Shown here piece after piece: positions 48,178 through 59,045 of a stretch of 64,000 nucleotides of DNA. The notes beneath the pieces are model-generated. The model did not search any database and was not told the DNA's origin. It saw only the letters and a list, made by a program, of their open reading frames with translations. A program made the translations under genes and the position numbers. Position 1 is the stretch's first letter; every line of letters starts with the position of its first letter. Source of the stretch: Muricea muricata (taxonomy: Eukaryota > Cnidaria > Anthozoa > Malacalcyonacea > Plexauridae); contig OY979717.1 in NCBI GenBank assembly GCA_963855995.1, positions 67,316,354-67,380,353 of the forward strand, read 5' to 3'.

Positions 48178-49440
48178 CTGTATACATAACAGATGGTGCA
48201 ATGCACGTTAAACAACTATTTCATATTTTCATTAATTCAATTAATTAAAGGTTATCACACATACTTGCACAGGTGGAGCATTGTTGCCTCGTTTAGACTT
48301 AGCCCTATGCCAATAATTTTTCCAACCTCGATTTTTTTTCTAATTTCGATTGTATGTTTTGAATATTTTATTGTAAAGTACGGTTCATTCAGCTAACTGG
48401 AGAGTTTTTAAAATGGTTTATTTATTGAGAACTTTGGCCGGTACACGACTCGACTCTTTAACACGGCCTTGTAGGGATACACTGATATACTGATTGACAC
48501 GTCAAATTTACTTTACTTTCCTACACTAATTTAGATTATTTTAGACGTTAGAACATAATCAAACAGAAACTGTTTTTCACGCATGGTTGCTGCAGTTTTG
48601 ACCCTTGTTATTTACACTTTCAAATATAATATTCCTGGTGTGTATAAACTGGATAACTCCGTGATTGGCAAGAAATTATAAAAATACCTGTCCATGCATG
48701 CATGGTATATAATCATGCATGCTAAAAAAACTTCGCATTTAACACAAAAATAACTTGAAAAACTGTTTAAGAATGTTTTATCATTTGATTATACCATCCA
48801 TTTTTGTTATCCTTTGATGCAAAATTTAACATTTTTTGCTGTAATATAATTTACGCAGAAAATCATCAGAGATCACACAGCTTGTACGATGCACTCGTAG
48901 CTCACTTATCTTGTGTCTAGCTAGTACAATCCACTCGTTTTCGCAGTTTTTTGCTTGGGAACGTTTTTTGGTAGTTTACTTGCCTTCAGTTTCACCATTA
49001 GTAAGTGAACAATACACCCAAATAACTGTCAGCGACAACCACATCTATAAAGATAATTTGAATATCATAAATCTATCAGTTTGAATTTTAAGATCGTGCA
49101 ACTTTCCATTTTAACTTGCATTATGTTTAAGAGGATATTTTTTAGAAAATCGCGTAATTTTTGCGAAAACCATTCAAAACTTAGCGACCAGGCCTTCGCG
49201 AAAAAATGGTCTGCCGCCATCTTTTGTTTTTAAAGTTTTCCAAAAATATTTGCGAAGAAAAACAGAATTTTAGTGGATTTTTGGTTGTGTCATGAGGCAA
49301 AACATTGCTAAATATAAAGAAGGATAACGTGGTAAGTGTGATGACGTATTTAATGGACGTTATTTTAATTATTATTATGTTAATATGCACAGGTATCTGA
49401 CTAAGGAGTGAGCATATTTTATATAAATTGTTCATAGCAT
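48178..49440. other. region upstream of the first recognised GPCR exon
   Basis: The missing 5' exon(s) of the GPCR should lie to the right of 48177. I could not identify a signal-peptide exon with matching phase here. AT-rich, otherwise featureless. Confidence 0.4.
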
Positions 49441-49485
49441 ATTATCAAAATATTATATAGGTGCATGTAGCTCGTTCGGTAAAAC

Positions 49486-49628
49486 TATATAAAGTACGTC
49501 CGTTAGTTGCTGCGGGCTCAGTTTTATTTAAGCTTTCCCGCTAATGTTATTCTTTAAACACGTTAAATTGGTATACGTGGTGTTATAAAGATTAGTAAAA
49601 CTAGAGGATTTTTTGGCGTGTTCGCGAG
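49486..49628 (+). promoter_or_regulatory. possible BEL/Pao LTR promoter and primer-binding region
   Basis: A TATATAAAG box at 49486-49494 is followed 120 bp downstream by tggcgtgttcgcgagc (49613-49628). That sequence begins TGG like a tRNA-primer binding site, and both precede a BEL-like gag. LTR boundaries and a second LTR were not found. Confidence 0.25.
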
Positions 49629-51191
49629 CAATTCGGTTAGTATATTCGTTGTCTTCTTTCACTTTGAACTTTAATTTTTAATTGTAAATATTAAATTAGA
49701 TATTTATCGTATTTATTTAATAGAAAACCGCACGTACAAAATTGTGATTGCTATGTTGAGTGGTTTAAAGACGACAGTTACGTATAGATAGGATTTATAT
49801 GAAGTTTTCGAACTCGTTTCGTTGAGTTTGAATACTTGTGAAGTTTTATTAATATGTATGAGCTGGAAAGATTGATAGTGCCAAGTTCCATGAAGATGCA
49901 AACGTAATGAAATGCCTTAAAATGATGACAAGACCTTAAGTTGGTGCTTTCACCTCAAGTCACTTCCTACGTTAGCCAGATCGAGGAAATACTTTGGACC
50001 GTGAAAGGTTAGAAAGAGCAAATGCCTTATATATGTCAAAATTAAAGCTAGTTAATATATAAGTAGTATAACGAAAATTCGAAATGAGATTGAGAATAAT
50101 TTAAAGTCTCATGGAAAAGTAGATAAAATAGACAAAATGCTAGAAGCATATGAGAAAATTTGGCGGGATTTTGTGGACACACCGCATGAAAATTATCCGA
50201 ACAACATGGATGGTGCTAAAGAAAGAGAGAAGCCGCAATTGAAATTAAAGCATTAATTTAAAATATCATCAAGTTAGAGAAAGAAAGGGAAAATCCTAGT
50301 CAGGGTTTGTATAATAAGACATGTAAAGGTACATCCATAAGAACTGGGTCATCCAGAATATTGTCATTGTTGAGGAAGAGAAAGGTTAGCTGTTGCACAG
50401 TCGAAAGTCAAACAAATTGCAAGAGAGCATGAGATAGCGCAAAAATGTTGCAATTACAAAATGAGAACGAGCTGTTAGAAGCACAAATGGAAAGAAAAGA
50501 GGCAGAGCTGAGTGTAAGCATGTGTGAGCTAGCAATGCAAGAAGAAAGAGAGGAAGATGCGCTTGATGTTGATGGACAGATTATCCCGGATGTTAGGCAG
50601 GAACATAGTCGTATTGTGCACTAATCCATTCTACCTAATGAGGCTTCTTTAGTTTGGCAGAGCTACTAAGTACCAGCTCAATCCAAATGCCCAAGCAGAA
50701 ATAAGCGCCGTTGATTCAGAATTTCTGGTGAACTAAATTTTAAACCCGAGTTCTGTAGAATATAAAACAACCGTTTCGAACGTTGTACCCGTTGTAGAAC
50801 AGCCGGAGCAAGTTAATGTAAATCAGTGCCCCCAGCTGTCTTGGGACCCAACAAAAGCCAGTCAAATGAGTTTCCCCAATCATTCACAAACTACAATTAA
50901 CTATCCCCACGTTTGTGCTGTTGGTTCATCACCTGTAAATCTAACACCTACTAGGCAAATGTCTGATTATGTTAACGCAAGCACAGCCTTAGTTTAGGCG
51001 CTGAAGGAAGTTGTGACTACTCAAAGATCGAGTACATGTACTTTGATGGTAATCTAATCAAATTCCCTTCCTTTATTCACAACTTCGAAACGTGTCTTGC
51101 AAAAATTTTAGCAGTGAAGAGTGAAGAGTCCAAATTGCAATTGTTAATCCAACATTGCCGCGCAAAAGCAAAGGGATATATAGAATCTTGT

Positions 51192-53329
51192 TGGGGCAAG
51201 CCTGAGCGAGCCCCAGTTTTGTGGCTAACCGTGCAGAAGCGCAATGCATCATAGTGCGTACGTACACGAAACTTTTCTACAGTGATTAAAATCCCATCGG
51301 CCTTTCACCATCCGAACTTCTCCCAGTTTGTTGTCAACTTGCCATGAACTTCGAAATGAAGTTCGCATCTTCAGCGTCAACTTGCATGGCTTCACACTTC
51401 GCAAGACGTAAGTTGCTAGCTGATCGAAGAAATACAATAAATATGAGTTGGACGAACTTAGGCCGGTTTAAGACATCGTATTCCCGTAGAATTTAACTCT
51501 TTCCCATCGCGATCGGGCCCTTAATTCGTTCACTGGTGAACAATTGACGTTGCGAAGCATCTGCATATCTCTGGTTTAGTCTAAGCTATTTAGACAAGAA
51601 AAAAATCATTTTATTTAAACGGCATTAAAATCTCTTTCAGTCAAGTATATTATTTGTTGGTTTACTATGCATAAAAAGTGATTATTTTCCGTTAATGTCC
51701 TCAGCCACTGTACACAATAAATATACAAAGATTTTGGGGTTATGGAAGTGTGGGAAAATTGTTCAATTATTATATTGTTGGTATATCTGCGAGAGCTGGG
51801 TACTGAGCGGCTCCCAGGGCATATACTCGTTGAAAAGCTGGATCTTGGGGAGAGTCGATAAGGACATATACTGATTAACAGCTGGGTCCAAATCTGCCCA
51901 AGACATATACTTTTACCGCGCGGATTTAGAGCTAGATCCTGAGCCGACTAGAACATATACTCTGTTTTGAAGCTGGGTCCTAGCCTGCACTGCAGGACAT
52001 ATACTCTGAGCTGGACCCTGGAGACTAATGATCAGGAAAATATTACTTATATTAATTAACACTGATCGTTCCTGCTCAGTACATATACTCATATGCAAAA
52101 TTTCGTAAAGAAAACGTGAGGTCTATGGTGAAATTGCGACCTCATACCAGAGCAATTGCCTCGAGCACTTCATTCTTTATTTCATTTGTTACAAGAATAA
52201 CATTGCTATTTGAGCACTTATCCTGCTTATGTTTGTAGCTGTTTATTTGTTATGTTTTTTTTTAACTTTGATGTCATAAAGTTAGACATCAGGCCACTGT
52301 TTCGATTATTCAGCTGGTATAACTGCGGAACGGGATCGTACCAGGAGGCAAGTTCAGACTTTCACTTTCTTCCATGCTGCAACTGACGAGGAAGCACATG
52401 CATCAATCATAACACTGGTCGTAGGTAATTCCGAATACCATCTCTTTGTCTCGCTGGAAGGTTGGAGCAAGGGGTGGTTGGTGGGAAACTGTTTTAATCG
52501 GTCCTCACTCGTCAGAATCCAAGTGAGAATGATAGGCAGACAGAGCTAACTCGGATATCTGCGGATGGCTTTAACTATAGCTTCATCAGTGTTGGTTGGA
52601 ATAGATCAACAGTAGTTTGAACAATAGTTAATAACCGATAATGGGCGCAGTAGCCTACGGGTTTGGCAAGCTTGCGATTGGTTTGTCACGATATCATTTA
52701 GACTATAATAACCTTCAAGTCTAGCGTTAGGTATCGTCCATTAACAATAATTTTAACTCGTAAAAATTACCATTTAAAAAGCAGCTAGCGATAACTTCAC
52801 AGTTTTTAAGTTAATTAGTGTGCAAATTATATATAGCTACAGCGATATGCGCGAAAACACATATATTTGTGAAAATACCACCAAAAATGTCGCTGCCATT
52901 TTCTCTACATTTTAAGCCAAGTTTCATTGGAAAAAATTAAAAAGCAAAAAAAAAATACAGCGAAATCTAAAATATAGTGTGTTTACTTTGTTGACATTCA
53001 GAGGTTGACATTCGTTTCCTTAACATATCTGCCACTTTTGAGCGAAAAATATTAAATATTGAAGAAGCTACAGCAATTTTAAGCGAATTCTTGAACGTTA
53101 ACGTATAGCTAATGTAACGTAAATGTCGCATTCTGAATTTAGTTAATTTTTAATAACGTCCCAGGCATTTTTGAAAGTCCCGTTTTCGAAACTCTAAAAG
53201 ATAATATATTTCACGAATGGCGATATGTACGCGTTTTCATTCACATTCACTTTCTAGAGCGTTTTAATTTGAATGCGTTTTCACTAAGCAGAATCGAGAT
53301 ACCGCCATATCCCGCTCAGGCTCGCCCCA
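51192..53329. mobile_element. 2.1-kb TIR element splitting the BEL gag
   Basis: The left end tggggcaagcctgagcgag and the right end (reverse complement) tggggcgagcctgagcggg form 19-bp inverted repeats. The gag breaks after YIESC on the left and resumes at ALHLPSINLPLQ on the right. No transposase frame is present. A degenerate minisatellite lies at 51790-52100. No clear target duplication was seen. Confidence 0.65.
51790..52100. repeat. degenerate ~55-bp minisatellite
   Basis: About six diverged units, each with a (a)catatactc/t half and a gagctgggtcct-like half. It lies inside the TIR element that interrupts the BEL gag. Confidence 0.75.
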
Positions 53330-53910
53330 TGATGCTTTGCATCTCCCTAGTATTAACTTGCCTTTGCAAGAAGGGTATCAAGTGGCTATAGAGATACCTT
53401 GCGAGAAAGTTTTGGAAAGCCACATATAATCGCGGGGGCACATATTAAAATGCTCATCGGCTTACCAAATATCAAGAAACCGGATGGGTCGTTCATGGTT
53501 GAGTTTTCTCGTAATTTGGATTCGACAAATCGAAATCTTAAGGGAATGGGAACTCAGTACGTCAGTGATCTAGATCATCTCAACACCCTAAAAGATCTGA
53601 GCAGGAAACTGCATGTATTCTTAAGAGCTAAATGGGCAGAAGAAGCAGATAAGATTTACACCAGAATGAATCGAAACCACAATTTGTCGATTTTCTGCTG
53701 TTCAATTAGAAGAGAACAGCGCTAATGAACAACGAGTTTGGGGACGATCTAGGTACTGCAGACAAAGAGAATCTAAAGAAGGATAAGGAAAGAAATGGGG
53801 GTCTCAGCAGAGAGAATCCTGTATTCGTGGCCGGCGTTAGAGGTAAAGACAACGGGAAAGCAGACGGAGACCCCGTGATAAGGAGCTGTGAAATGTGTTC
53901 TGGACAACAC

Positions 53911-54706
53911 AGTATTTTGGTCCGTCGTACATTGTATTTAACTCTGGTGCTATGCTTCTCAGGTTTGGGCTCCACAATCAATAGCATCAATTAAACGTAT
54001 AGAGAGAATACAGCGACGGGAAACCAAATTTATTCTCGATCTTCCTTTCTTCTGTGACATCAGTTACAACCAAAGACTAGAAATGCTAAACCTACTACCT
54101 GTTTGTTACTGGCACGAGTATCGCGATATAGTGTTCTTTTTCAAATGTGTCCGAGGAATGGTAAATATTGATGTCAAAGTACTACCAGAATTACAGAGCA
54201 GAGGAAGAACTACAAGATCAACTGATATGAAGTGTTTAACGTTTACAACAAGACAGTGCAAGACGTCAACTTCTCAGAAATCGCTTGTCACTCGTTCAAC
54301 AAGAGTGTGGAACATACTTCCAAAGAAGTTAACTGAAAAGAACACCACTTTTAGTTCCTTCAAGAATGGGCTCTATGAATATTATAGATCTGCTTTAAGT
54401 AACTATGATGCTGAGGATCCACGAACATGGAAGTCTATTTGTTTGTCTTGTAATATGTGTCGTAATTTGTCTTGTCCTATATTGTGTTGTTGTTAGCTGT
54501 TAGGGAATGCTTCTTCTTTCAATTCTTTAATCTGCTTCTAATTCTATGTTTATCTGTACCATATATATGTATACAAGGGCCGCTATAATTGGCGAAAGCT
54601 GTTGGGTTACCCAACCATTTTGTCCTATTTGTATGTTTTGTTTTATGTAAATGCTGTTATATGGTTAAATGATAAAGCTTTATAAATAAATAAAATAAAA
54701 GTATTT
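53911..54706 (+). mobile_element. 5'-truncated LINE fragment with 7-bp duplication
   Basis: The insert (53918-54699) is flanked by AGTATTT at 53911-53917 and 54700-54706 and ends in an A-rich aataaataaaataaa tail. It encodes only the C-terminal part of an RT protein from about 53940 to 54496 (YASQVWAPQS, ERIQRRETKFIL, LEMLNLLPVCYW, RDIVFFFKC). Removing the insert rejoins the gag reading GQHS-IWQCERF exactly. Confidence 0.9.
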
Positions 54707-55096
54707 GGCAGTGTGAAAGGTTTAAACAACTATCAGTACCGGAAAGAAAGAACCGAGACGCAGACAAAGCCGAATGTTTAAAATGTCTTTGGACAGGTCA
54801 TTATGCTCGAGTATGCCCAAAGGAGTATTTCCAGTGCAAAGTAACTAGTTGCGAAAAAGAGCAATAGTAGGCTATCCCGTCTCTATGGTGCCGGAAGTAA
54901 TTAGTATTCAAAATGGTGGCGGAATGCCAACGTCATCGATAAGGCGTGCGCACGGTGTACGCACAAAAGTTGGACGACTGCGAAAGCATAGCGTGCTGAG
55001 ATCTGATTGGCTTCTACTTATCCTCACTATTAAACGAGAGTATTGAGTTGATGAGAGCATAGTGTTTACACGACTTTCACAGAGATAAGACTGACG

Positions 55097-55680
55097 ATGA
55101 AGTGCTTACACGGAGAACCGGCTGCTTATTCAACAACTCAGAATGGCTCTTTTTGGTTCTGCAATCAGAGTCCGAGCTGTCATTTCTTTTGCTCCAAAGA
55201 CGAGGGGTATCTATTGGAGTCAGCTATATAGAGTTATGGAAATCAACGAAACAGCCTCATCCTCGATGTGATAATCATCAAAAGCTGGCGAGAATGCGTG
55301 TGGTGAAAGATTTAATGAAACCTACCTATAACCGGCCGTTTTTTGTGTGCTCTGACAAACTGACGAATCCTTCTTCCTATTGGGTATGGGGTGATCTGCG
55401 ACCTATCGCAAAACCAGAATGTCGTCATGGATCTCTGTGCGTGATCCGCAAAGTCAAGAAGGAAGGTCTCAACAAGGATCTTAGGTTCTTTTGCTGCCCA
55501 AACGATAAGGAGAACTCATGTCGATTTTTCGAATGGGTTCCTATTGAACCGACCTACGCACATTATCGTAGTGTGAACTTTTTCAAGCCGCCACTGGAAA
55601 AACCGTCATCGGAAAAACCCACGGAACATTATCTGACAACTGAATTTATTAACGATTTTGCCAATAACTTAGCTATATAA
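55097..55680 (+). pseudogene. triple GRF-type zinc-finger protein, one frameshift
   Basis: From ATG 55097 the first frame gives one GRF finger (KCLHGEPAAYS, NGSFWFCNQSPSCHFFC) and reaches a stop at 55229-55231. The second frame then gives two more (HPRCDNHQKLARMRVVKD...RPFFVCSD...YWVWGD, and CRHGSLCVIRKVKKEG...RFFCCPN...SCRFFEW), ending at 55680. GRF fingers bind single-stranded nucleic acid in topoisomerase III, NEIL3 and APEX2. The tail (residues after the third finger) is rich in KPPLEKPSSEKP. A single indel between about 55205 and 55245 separates the frames. It is the first gene inside the Polinton end; a role in element DNA replication or protection is inferred. Confidence 0.65.
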
Positions 55681-55872
55681 TGTTTTTTAATCAAGTGTTA
55701 TAAAACTGTATGTGATTTTTTACATATATATATGAATAAAGTATTTCACCTTTAGTATTCATTTTGTTGTTGTGTCTGTAATGGAAGTGATCTAGTTAGA
55801 CGAGTTGCGAAAGAACGACGTTGATAGTGTTGTCCTATCGTACACATCATTGTCTTGAGCAGTACAGAATTA

Positions 55873-56222
55873 TGTTTGAGTGAGAAATGTATCGATAGCA
55901 TGAAAATTTTACAAACTTTATTGATGTACAGAGTTTACATCGAGCTATAGCGTTCTTATATGCATAACTTGCCAGCGAAATCGTTTATGCATTTCTTTTC
56001 TGCCTTTTTCAACAACTGCGTTAGCGATGGATGTAATAATATTCGACGATTTTTAGAAGAATAACATGAGCATTGACATAACGTTGTTCTATATGTTTCA
56101 GTGAAAAAATGTATCAACAACATGAGAATTTTACAAACATTATCGATGTCAGTTTTACAAAGTTTATTACGAGATATGGTGTTTTTATGTGCATAACTTG
56201 CTATCAAAATCGTTTATGTGTT
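55873..56222. repeat. diverged tandem duplication
   Basis: 55873-56000 and 56093-56222 are direct copies about 220 bp apart (ttttacaaac..ttattgatgt; gcataacttgc..cgaaatcgtttatg). They lie between the GRF gene and the next small ORF. Confidence 0.7.
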
Positions 56223-56239
56223 CGGTAATGTTCCTTTTC

Positions 56240-56422
56240 TCAACAGCCAGGGTTTTGGCATTGATTGTCCTCGCTCCAATAGCTCAGATAACCCAAGGTA
56301 GCGTGGTATTCAGGAAAACTCCAGTTAAACTTCAGATCTTTTAGGAACTCCGGGGTTGCTTCGTGGTTTTTGTTCAAGTTTTTGAAATGTTCTGTAGCAT
56401 ATTCATGGTAGTCCAATTTCAT
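56240..56422 (-). CDS. small Polinton ORF, unknown
   Basis: A 60-codon frame from ATG 56422 (MKLDYHEYATEHFKNLNKN) to a stop, ending QCQNPGC. Aromatic- and charge-rich with no domain I recognise. It diverges from the ORF at 56732, leaving a shared regulatory region with TATA-like and CRE-like sites. It could be a real accessory gene or chance. Confidence 0.35.
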   Translation of the reverse strand: MKLDYHEYATEHFKNLNKNHEATPEFLKDLKFNWSFPEYHATLGYLSYWSEDNQCQNPGC

Positions 56423-56537
56423 AACGCGAATGGAAGTTTTCTATTTCCCAAGGCACAACTTCATCGACGTATAGATTATTTCCCCAAAATATTTGAAAGT
56501 GTTCATTCTGAGATGAATGTTTGTAATGAATAGTAAT

Positions 56538-56672
56538 GAGTTTATATAGTGCGCACGGTGTGCGCACACCTCATGACGTCATAGTTAGTATGCTTATCTG
56601 TGATTGGTTTAAAGCGTTTGGTATGTGCGCACGGTGAGTGCACGGTGACGTCATGATGCAGTGTTATAAATA
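56538..56672. promoter_or_regulatory. Polinton bidirectional promoter region
   Basis: Contains two gtgcgcacggtg-type repeats (about 56550 and 56625), two tgacgtcat sites (about 56573 and 56648) and a ttataaata TATA-like box at 56663-56671. The box lies about 60 bp before ATG 56732. Confidence 0.45.
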
Positions 56673-56731
56673 CGGGTTTTTCGGCGAGAATTGGCATAGC
56701 ACATTTATCGTTCAACGAAAAAATATTGAAT

Positions 56732-56981
56732 ATGGATAAAGAAATAATCAATTGTCACACAATAGCGGAGTTGAATTCTCTGCAGAGAATGCACACATTG
56801 ACTGACCAAGAGCAGCGGCTTGTATTTGTAAAGCAAATGGAATTAAATTTTCCAGCGGATAAGGGAATGGCGCTTAGAAAATGAGCAGTTAGGACTAGCG
56901 CCTGATCTTACCGATGCGTGGACGCCGGAACAACGCGAACGGTTTTTGCGTGAATGGAATAATAGTTATACTACAGACTAA
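56732..56981 (+). pseudogene. small Polinton protein, one frameshift
   Basis: ATG 56732 opens MDKEIINCHTIAELNSLQRM. The frame shifts near 56866 and continues EWRLENEQLGLAPDL and WTPEQRERFLREW to a stop at 56979-56981. About 80 residues, helical and charged. Unknown function; it is one of the short proteins placed before the polymerase. Confidence 0.5.
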
Positions 56982-56984
56982 CCG

Positions 56985-57208
56985 TGGGGAAAAGAGGTCG
57001 TATGATGAAATGATGGATGGTGATGAGCCTGACCAAATGAATGATGCATTGCAACTGAACGGGGGGGGGGGGGGGAGAAAAGATCTTATAAGGAAATGCT
57101 GGATGGCGATGAGCCTCTTCAAATCGGTCGTGGCCAAGATGATGAAAGACCGTTTAACATCGAAAGCGTCGCGCAAGTGAACATTAAAAAGTTTAGAACG
57201 ACCAGTAT
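56985..57208 (+). pseudogene. small repeat protein broken by a G-run
   Basis: Two copies of a KRSY(D/K)EM(M/L)DGDEP motif (about 56998 and 57080) are separated by a 15-base G run at 57061-57075, where the frame changes. The second copy continues RPFNIESVAQVNIKKF to a stop at 57208-57210. Likely a decayed Polinton ORF with a duplicated nuclear-localisation-like segment. Confidence 0.45.
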
Positions 57209-57330
57209 ATGAATTATCGTGTTCGGTTCACCAATGCTTGAAATTTCGAGTCTCCACGATCGACTGCAGGAAGTATTCCCACAAATATTGGATGAGACGT
57301 TTGGCAGCGTCCCATTACAAGACCAAGTAC
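57209..57330 (+). pseudogene. Polinton DNA polymerase, N-terminal fragment
   Basis: ATG 57209 opens MNYRVRFTN. The frame changes at a TGA (57239) and continues LEISSLHDRLQEVFPQILDE to DQV, where the LINE insertion begins. The same protein resumes in frame at 62038 after the 6-bp duplication AAGTAC (57325-57330, 62033-62038). Confidence 0.75.
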
Positions 57331-57361
57331 TCTTATTCTCAAGACAAGATGACGGACAGCA

Positions 57362-57634
57362 AATTTCATGGTCATGGCAAAAGGGGATGGACGAGAGGTA
57401 GGTTTTCAAGATGGCGGCTATTTTTCAAGATTCTTAAAACGAGAACGAATCAACAACCAGACATTTATAGCATTCCTAAATTGTGGTTAGGTTTAGGGTT
57501 AGGGATAGGGTAAGCTTTAGTAATGCTATAAATGTCTGGTTGTTGATTCGTTCTCGTTTTAAGAATCTTGAAAAACAGCCGCCATCTTGAGAACCTACCT
57601 CTCGTTTATCCCCTTTAGCCATGACCATAATTTC
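57362..57634. mobile_element. 261-bp palindromic MITE inside the LINE 5' end
   Basis: The element 57368-57628 starts atggtcatggc and ends gccatgaccat. AATTTC flanks it at 57362-57367 and 57629-57634. Arms of over 100 bp are inverted (acgagaacgaatcaacaacc). The spacer has ttagggttaggg-like sequence near 57490. Confidence 0.85.
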
Positions 57635-57662
57635 ATTGAGCTCTCTTATTCTCAAGACAAGA

Positions 57663-59045
57663 TGGCGGACAGCATAATTTCATTGAGCCCTGGAAATTGC
57701 ACACAAATTAACCTTTCAATTGGGATTTACACGAAATAAATCGATATAAAGACGAGAAATGTTTTGCTTACCATGGGAATAGAATTAAATGGACAGATAC
57801 CTACGAGATGTTAAGATTATTTATAAAATGCGGTGTGAGTCAACCTGATATTTGGTCACGTTTTGTAGCACTAATAAGGATCTAATTATTACATGGAACT
57901 ATGAATCGGGCAACTTATCCTTTAAGGGTGAAACTGGTGATACTTTGAGAACTTTACTTATCAATATGTGTGCGGATAGCGGATTTCTGTTGAAGCATTG
58001 TTCACATTCTGATTGTGTTCCCTCGGATAAATCGCTGCACGTGGCCCAAAGTGTGCCAGTTACTAGTGTTATGGGAGTAGTCTACGATTGTAATGAATCT
58101 AAATGCGAGATGTTGTCGCCAGTCACTGATCATTCAACTCTTGATGAATTGCAACAATTTATTGATTTGTCATATCAGAATGTTGTTGCGTATGAAATGT
58201 CCTCTACACAAGTTATTGACACTTCAACCCCTTTCAAATCGCGACCTGCCGATGGTCCGGCCTACTTAGAACATCAATTTGATATGTTTAAAGTAGATAT
58301 GGAGTTTAAAGTTGCGACTTTGTTGGCGAAAGTTGAGGAACAATCTTATATTATTGATAAAAATAACCAAGAATTATGCAAATTAACCAAAGATAATTTG
58401 TATCTAAAGTCACGGTTATCCGACCTGGAGAAGAAAGTATTCCCCATAAGTGAATCCACTGTTTTAATTAGTCCCGATATCAATGCTACCCATACCAACT
58501 TACAAATCAATCTTCAAACTAATAATTTATGTGAAATGGATACCCCTAGGGATGTCCATCCACCAGCCACGCCACAAATCACTGTTCCGGAAGTCATCAC
58601 TGCTCCGAAAGTCATGATACCAGGTAGTTTACCTGGTCTCTCAGGAAACTGTGATAGAAGGCCAGTATCTAGAAATAGAAATTCAAGGAATAAGGCACGT
58701 GTATTTTGTCCCTTTTTAAAAAGGAAAGGCTATTGTCTTAAAGATAGTAGATGCGACTTCTCGCGTAAGTCTACCTCATTTAACGAACGCGGGTCGAAGT
58801 TCCAACAAAATTCCTGTGAAAGGTTTCCTTTCTTTAATATATATCCTAACAGTAACCTACCTCCCTTCAACTCAAATTTTCCCGCTCCTTTTCGACATCC
58901 AACATTCCGCCGTCTGTCCCAACCATACCATCAACAGTACTCGTACCCACCACCGCTTATGAGCATCCCAACGAGAACCCCTTCTTATTGGGACAGCCAA
59001 AAGAGACGGAGAGACAAACTGAAATACTTTCGCCATTACTATTAG
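57663..59045 (+). pseudogene. LINE copy 2 ORF1
   Basis: The start MADSIIS at 57663 parallels MADS of the intact copy but soon hits a stop (near 57738). The main frame (57852-59045, 397 codons) has LIITWNYESGNLSFKG matching the conserved block of copy 1, a coiled-coil-like stretch (FKVATLLAKVEEQSY) and a CCCH-like knuckle CPFLKRKGYCLKDSRCDFS with the last histidine replaced by serine. The C-terminus RRRDKLKYFRHYY parallels copy 1. Its last 58 nt overlap the ORF2 start. Confidence 0.75.

Larger units (their letters stand above)
50030..54865 (+). pseudogene. decayed BEL/Pao retrotransposon gag, split by two insertions
   Basis: Three blocks of one gag. 50030-51191: a helical N-terminal region (KIDKMLEAYEKIWRDF), a coiled coil (LQNENELLEAQMERKEAEL) and the start of the DUF1759 core (FDGNLIKFPSFIHNFETCLA, LQLLIQHC). 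53330-53910: core resumed (LPLQEGYQVAIEI; then in another frame SFGKPHIIAGAHIKMLIGLP). 54707-54865: zinc-knuckle region (AECLKCLWTGHYARVCPKE). Stops and frameshifts are frequent. Protease and RT parts are absent; the Polinton begins where they would be expected. BEL gag packages the retrotransposon RNA. Confidence 0.8.

Noticed and set aside
57480-57515. ttaggtttagggttagggat as interstitial telomeric repeat
   Set aside because: Only about three TTAGGG-like units, and it is the spacer of a palindromic MITE.
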